From positions 248,001 through 312,000 of the forward strand of contig NZ_CP017242.1 of NCBI RefSeq assembly GCF_001908375.1: a stretch of DNA of 64,000 nucleotides, in the 5' to 3' direction. Made by a program: the position numbers and the translations under genes. Positions within the stretch are counted from its first letter, which is position 1. Each line of letters begins with the position of its first letter. The stretch is from Rhizobium etli 8C-3 (lineage in GTDB: Bacteria; Pseudomonadota; Alphaproteobacteria; Rhizobiales; Rhizobiaceae). This document shows, in pieces, positions 60,521-64,000 of this stretch. The notes below the pieces were generated by a model that saw only the letters and a list, made by a program, of their open reading frames with translations, was not told where the DNA came from and did no database searches.

Positions 60521-62281
60521 TTAGTTCATGTTCATCAGCTCCATGGGGAACTTGATGGGCGGACCCATGAACGCGATCGGGGCCAAGTTGGGGTGGTTGA
60601 CCTTGCCGCCGGTGAAGCGCAGGGAGCGCTCAATGGCCATCTTCGCATTCTGCACGCCGCGCAAAATCCAGGCATCCGCACCCGAGGCGGCTGAACCGAT
60701 CAAGCCGACGCCGTATTCCTCGTGCTCAAGGTTGCGCTGGATCAGGTAGGCGGCATATTCCTCTCCGGCCTGGGGGAAGGTCCATCCACCTCCGAAGTAC
60801 TTCTTGTCCTGCCAAACGGCGGAGTACACCTTGCTGTCGGACACCAGGAGCGTGTGGAAGCCGGTATAGTCGTTGCCGAGAGGGTCCTTGAAGTCGCGAA
60901 GCAGGCTGGCCATCATCCTGATGAGGTTCTTGCGCACGACCTCGTCACCACCCATCGAAGCCAGACGCTCGGCATCGGTATTCCAGGCGTAGAAGTGCAC
61001 CTTGATCTTCTGGGAGCCGTCAGGCTGCTCCTCGATCATGATGTAGCAGGGGCAAAGCGGGCTCTTGCCCTGGATGTTGCGCGCAAGCCCCTTGCCAACC
61101 CAGTTCTGAGCCCTGTCTGCCGGGATCGTCCACTCGTACTTGCTGGTAGGCGTCGTGCTGACCTTGGTGAGCGCCTCAGCGACCTTGGGGTGAATGAGCG
61201 TCTGTCCGGGGGCGGCCAGACCCATGTCGACCATGGCGGGCAAAGTGGGCGTGGCGAAAACATAGTGCGCCTCGAAGACCTTCTCGCCTTCGCTGGTGCC
61301 AGCGCGAACACGGTAGCGGCGACGACCGTCCTTGGCAGCGATCTCCTCGATCTTGGTCACGGTGTGACCGCAGTGAACCTGGACGCCGCGCTCCTGCAAC
61401 TTGGCACTGCGATCCCGGATATAGGCACCCACATCGCCGAGCAGCGGCTTGCCATCCTTCAGAACCGAGAAGTAGCCCTGGTTCACGGTGGAGCCGTTGG
61501 TGTTCCACTTCTGATCCTCGAAAGCGCTGATGTTGTCGTGGAAGACGGTGTGGTCGCCAGTGGGGTAGAGCTTGCTAAGGATATTACACTCGTCCTTGGT
61601 CAAGCGAATGCCACCGGGCGGGGTGTTGTTTTCGTGGAACACCTTGACGAACCATTGGTGAATGGTGAGGCCGGCCTGTTGATAGGCCCACAGCTGCTGA
61701 TGGGCCTGGAGAGCCAGAGGATTGTCGTTCTCACGGAACAGAGTGCGAAGTTCAGCCGGAGCCACGAGGGTGGTGCCATTGACAGTGAGGGGACCCTGGT
61801 CGTAGGCGGCAAAGGCGGCGCGAGGCTTCTTGATGATGTCGGGGATGATGTCCTTCTCGACGTCCATGTAGTGGAGCTGGCCGTCAATGTAGAGAAGGGT
61901 GGGGACCGCGTCCGTGTTCATGAACGGGGTCGAGGTCAGGGTGTAGCCGTCCCGGGCGACGAGGTCCTGGAGTTCCTTCATGCCTTTGCCGAAGCGCATG
62001 GCGGCGAGATGGGTGGGCATGCCATTGTCGTGGGTCTGGGAAGCGAGGCGACCGCCGACCTCGGAGGAGGCCTCAAGGATGGTGACATTGCCACCGCAGT
62101 TGAGAGCCTTCTCACCAGTAGTCACGCCAGTGAAGCCGGCACCGATGATGAGGACCTGGGTGTCGAAGGGATAGGCTCCATGAGCGCCGTCAGGACCACC
62201 GCAGGCTTCAGTCCATTTGTCGGTGCGCATAAGAGGGAAGTCGGCGCTGGCCTGAGAGTACTGATCATCGGCGGTAGCCAT
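60521..62281 (-). CDS. T-DNA-3 gene B, flavin-dependent amine oxidase/monooxygenase (IaaM-like fold)
   Basis: 586 residues, ATG in CACCATGGC context. Rossmann FAD motif VLIIGAGFTGVTTGEKALN (about 48-66), then TILEASSEVGGRL; a C-terminal GGWTFPQAGEEYAAYLIQRN region that should contact FAD. This is the amine-oxidase family, which includes tryptophan 2-monooxygenase (IaaM, 755 residues in Agrobacterium), lysine and phenylalanine monooxygenases and fungal L-amino-acid oxidases. It lacks the long N-terminal extension of plant-T-DNA IaaM and no IaaH amidohydrolase is present, so auxin synthesis is not established. It may make an amino-acid-derived amide or keto acid in the recipient. Confidence 0.7.
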   Translation of the reverse strand: MATADDQYSQASADFPLMRTDKWTEACGGPDGAHGAYPFDTQVLIIGAGFTGVTTGEKALNCGGNVTILEASSEVGGRLASQTHDNGMPTHLAAMRFGKGMKELQDLVARDGYTLTSTPFMNTDAVPTLLYIDGQLHYMDVEKDIIPDIIKKPRAAFAAYDQGPLTVNGTTLVAPAELRTLFRENDNPLALQAHQQLWAYQQAGLTIHQWFVKVFHENNTPPGGIRLTKDECNILSKLYPTGDHTVFHDNISAFEDQKWNTNGSTVNQGYFSVLKDGKPLLGDVGAYIRDRSAKLQERGVQVHCGHTVTKIEEIAAKDGRRRYRVRAGTSEGEKVFEAHYVFATPTLPAMVDMGLAAPGQTLIHPKVAEALTKVSTTPTSKYEWTIPADRAQNWVGKGLARNIQGKSPLCPCYIMIEEQPDGSQKIKVHFYAWNTDAERLASMGGDEVVRKNLIRMMASLLRDFKDPLGNDYTGFHTLLVSDSKVYSAVWQDKKYFGGGWTFPQAGEEYAAYLIQRNLEHEEYGVGLIGSAASGADAWILRGVQNAKMAIERSLRFTGGKVNHPNLAPIAFMGPPIKFPMELMNMN

Positions 62282-62431
62282 GGTGAAGGTTGAAAAAGTG
62301 CTTGGGGGAAACTGAGTTTCAAAAAGTGTGTTTGGGAAGTGAGGTGATGTTGCGAAGTGCGAGTGTGATGAGGATGAGAAAGAGAAAGAGAAAGAAAGGA
62401 AAAGAAGTGGGCGACAGCGCTCCTTTTATAG
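62282..62431 (-). promoter_or_regulatory. Eukaryote-type promoter/leader of the amine-oxidase gene
   Basis: In minus sense: TATAAAAGG (62423-62431), a long pyrimidine tract (TTTCTTTCTCTTTCTC repeats), CATCACCTCACTTCCC and finally TTCACCATGGC. TATA, CT-rich block and CACC-type start context are the classic layout of strong filamentous-fungal promoters. Confidence 0.65.
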
Positions 62432-62882
62432 ACGATGGGCTGGGAGTTTCGGGCTCTTGCAATGTCCGAAGTCCGAGCTGAAAGGGGCAGTGCAAGGCAG
62501 GCATCGGGACGATCACGATAATTCTGACACATGCCAAGCAGGCCGTGTCCTCCTTTACGAAATGGTGTACTCAGCCCCTCCAGGCAGCAGCATTTCGGTG
62601 AACCCAATTGGTCATGGACCCACACACCTGTTGGGATCAGCCCCGGTCCTTCGCGAAATGAAACCGCACTATTGGCTTGGCGACGTCATGCAGAACGTGC
62701 ACTGCCCCCTCCTGCGGTGGATGTCCGTTCATGGGGGTGAGCCATCGCCCACCCCCCTTTCTCTTCATTTCCTTCCAGGAAATTTTGCTCTTTCCAACCT
62801 TCCCCATTTTTCATGATAGCGGCTTGGCATCCATCCTTTCCCTTTTGGGATTAGAGCGGATTTGCCGAGCCGCTAACCTCTT
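62432..62882. other. Upstream flank of the amine-oxidase gene to the right border
   Basis: About 450 bases within T-DNA-3 without a supported gene; probably upstream promoter sequence. Some C-rich runs (CACCCCCCTTTCTC) are present. Confidence 0.4.
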
Positions 62883-62907
62883 TAGCAGGATATATATGTA
62901 TGTAGGC
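62883..62907 (+). other. Right border of T-DNA-3
   Basis: Begins TAGCAGGATATATATG and ends TGTAGGC: matches the border consensus except at position 2 and at two bases of the terminal GTAAAC. Same orientation as the left border. Confidence 0.8.
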
Positions 62908-62910
62908 AGC

Positions 62911-63045
62911 GTATGTTTGTGCATAAATGTGTTTGTCCGCAGAGAGGTGGAACCCTAACCGCGTCGCTATTGGCGTCCAAAAACTGCTGGCACGTGAACC
63001 GCCGCCACGTGCGTGAATTCAGATGTTTGTTTGTTTGTATGTACG
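62911..63045 (+). promoter_or_regulatory. Overdrive/TSS-like ATGTTTGTT repeats outside the T-DNA-3 right border
   Basis: ATGTTTGTG at 62913, ATGTGTTTGT at 62927 and ATGTTTGTTTGTTTGTATG at 63023. Ri plasmids have a transfer-stimulator made of repeated ATGTTTGTT units at this place, and the octopine overdrive ends in TGTTTGTTTG. They would be bound by VirC1/VirC2. Confidence 0.7.
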
Positions 63046-63175
63046 TGCGAAAGCGTTCCAACAGACGTAGTGTTGAGACGAGCACTGGGCCTTGGCGGGC
63101 AATTGCTGTGGGGCACCTCACTGAGCGAAACCGATAACAAACGAGTGCCGCTTCCGGAGCGGCGAGGAGGCCTCC

Positions 63176-64000
63176 ATGTCCGCAAAGACCTATCCAGTCC
63201 TGAAATCCGCAAAAAACCGAGCGCTGATCGACAGCGAAACCTACCAGAACTGGTGTCGCGAAAGCGTCGAGAACCCGGAGCGTTTCTGGGGCAAGCACGG
63301 CAAGCGGATTGACTGGTTCAAGCCCTATACGAAGGTCAAGAACACATCCTTTACCGGTAAGGTCTCGATCAAGTGGTTCGAAGACGGCCAGACGAACGTC
63401 TCCTACAACTGTATCGACCGTCATCTGAAGACGCACGCAATCAGGTCGCCATCATCTTCGAAGGCGACAATCCCTATATCGTAAGTGGTGGTGTTTTCCT
63501 CGCACATTGACCAAGCTCGATTGGCCATTCCAAAAAATGCCGCTACGACATTGATGGCAAGAATGCGCCGATATTGTTGATTTAGTCGCGGATTCAACGT
63601 GTCTGCCGCATGGCGAACGTCTTGAAGAAGCATGGGGTCAAGAAGGGCGACCGTGTCACCATCTATATGCCGATGATCCCCGAAGCGGCCTATGCCATGC
63701 TCGCCTGTGCCCGCATCGGCGCCGTGCATTCTGTCGTCTTCGGCGGCTTCTCGCCGGAAGCGCTTGCCGGCCGTATCGTCGACTGTGGTTCGACGTTCAT
63801 CATCACCAGCGACGAGGGCGTGCGCGGCGGCAAGCAGGTCCCGCTAAAGGATAACGCCGATACCGCAATCCACATCGCGGCCCGCCAACAGGTGACGGTC
63901 AGCAAGGTCCTCGTCGTGCGCCGAACCGGCGGCAAGACCGGCTGGGCGCCGGGTCGCGACCTCTGGTATCACCAGGAAGCGGCAACCGTGAAAGCCGAGT
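63176..64000 (+). pseudogene. acsA: Acetyl-CoA synthetase gene, interrupted and partial
   Basis: Starts [20 protein letters not shown] after GAGGAGGCC and reads [20 protein letters not shown], normal Acs N-terminus. A one-base deletion near 63438 shifts the frame (HLKTHA then [14 protein letters not shown] in another frame). Foreign sequence from about 63480 to 63597 replaces the ITY..LY segment; Acs sequence then resumes with [20 protein letters not shown] and [19 protein letters not shown] to the window edge. Acs activates acetate to acetyl-CoA. The gene is broken here, and being next to a T-DNA end may be the result of past recombination with the chromosome. Confidence 0.85.

Larger units (their letters stand above)
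58830..62885. mobile_element. T-DNA-3 (border-delimited unit with telomeric tract)
   Basis: About 4.06 kb between the consensus left border at 58827 and the right border at 62883. It carries a telomere-type tract at its left end, a 168-residue gene (plus) and a flavin amine-oxidase gene (minus). Flanked on the left by the SGNH fragment and on the right by a broken acs gene. Confidence 0.85.

Noticed and set aside
60722..62293. 523-residue plus-strand frame opposite the amine-oxidase gene
   Set aside because: A perfect shadow of the minus-strand gene, with Val/Leu/Gly-rich shadow composition and no domain.
42773..62885. Plant-type oncogenes or opine synthase genes (ipt, rol, 6b, nos/ocs)
   Set aside because: None of the T-DNA proteins shows their motifs; only the amine-oxidase fold is shared with IaaM.
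63480..63590. Spliceosomal intron in acsA (GTAAGT to TTTAG)
   Set aside because: Removing it does not rejoin Acs in frame, Acs codons are missing at this point, and a separate frameshift lies upstream. Chance matches are more likely.
1..64000. tRNA, rRNA or CRISPR array
   Set aside because: No cloverleaf-type sequence, rRNA signature or regularly spaced direct repeats were found by reading the window.

Overview
This window reads as part of a Ti/Ri-like virulence plasmid from a member of the Rhizobiaceae. It carries a RepC replication initiator with an antisense-RNA leader, a complete vir regulon (virC, virD, virB, virG, virA, virE families), and three short border-flanked units that look like separate T-DNAs. 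Plant T-DNA hallmark genes (ipt, rol, 6b, opine synthases) were not recognised. The T-DNA genes instead carry signals like those of filamentous-fungal genes: TATA boxes 80 to 145 bp upstream of the start, pyrimidine-rich leaders, and start contexts such as CACAATG or CACCATGG. The third unit has a (CCCTAA)n telomere-type tract four bases inside its left border. My main inference is that this plasmid sends DNA into a eukaryote with TTAGGG telomeres, a fungus being the best guess, rather than into a plant.

Layout. 1-5.6 kb: a 5'-partial membrane/FHA protein, an FAD/NAD/2Fe-2S oxidoreductase, a LysR remnant and an HxlR regulator. 5.7-8.4 kb: antisense RNA, repC with a probable internal origin, and an F-box-like candidate effector. 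8.4-10.5 kb: a graveyard of Tn3, VapBC, integrase, IS5-like and IS110-like fragments. 10.5-16.8 kb: virC2-virC1 diverging from virD1-virD2-virD4. 16.8-20.5 kb: small proteins, a proline/serine-rich candidate effector, and a zeta-toxin-like kinase with a small partner. 20.5-31.1 kb: the minus-strand virB operon, virB1 to virB11. 31.6-35.9 kb: virG, a di-haem peroxidase gene and virA in one overlapping operon. 35.9-39.5 kb: virE1, virE2 and a virE3-like gene. 39.6-42.5 kb: a decayed repA/repC locus split by IS elements.

42.7-62.9 kb holds the three T-DNA-like units in the same orientation: T-DNA-1 about 42773-47403, T-DNA-2 about 53320-56373 and T-DNA-3 about 58830-62885. Each carries two genes. 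Between units 1 and 2 lies an intact sugar-type ABC uptake region (two permeases, binding protein, ROK regulator, divergent SGNH hydrolase). Between units 2 and 3 lies a nearly identical but internally deleted copy of the same backbone, so the units seem to have multiplied by recombination across their flanks. A broken acetyl-CoA synthetase gene follows the last right border.

How it works together (known from Agrobacterium): VirA senses the host and phosphorylates VirG, which acts at vir boxes. VirC1/C2 and VirD1/D2 process the borders, VirD4 and VirB1-B11 export the VirD2-bound strand, and VirE2 coats it. The unusual parts are the left ends of the units. Two begin with nested hairpins whose arms differ by compensating changes, and one begins with telomeric repeats. 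Both would lie near the 3' end of the transferred strand.
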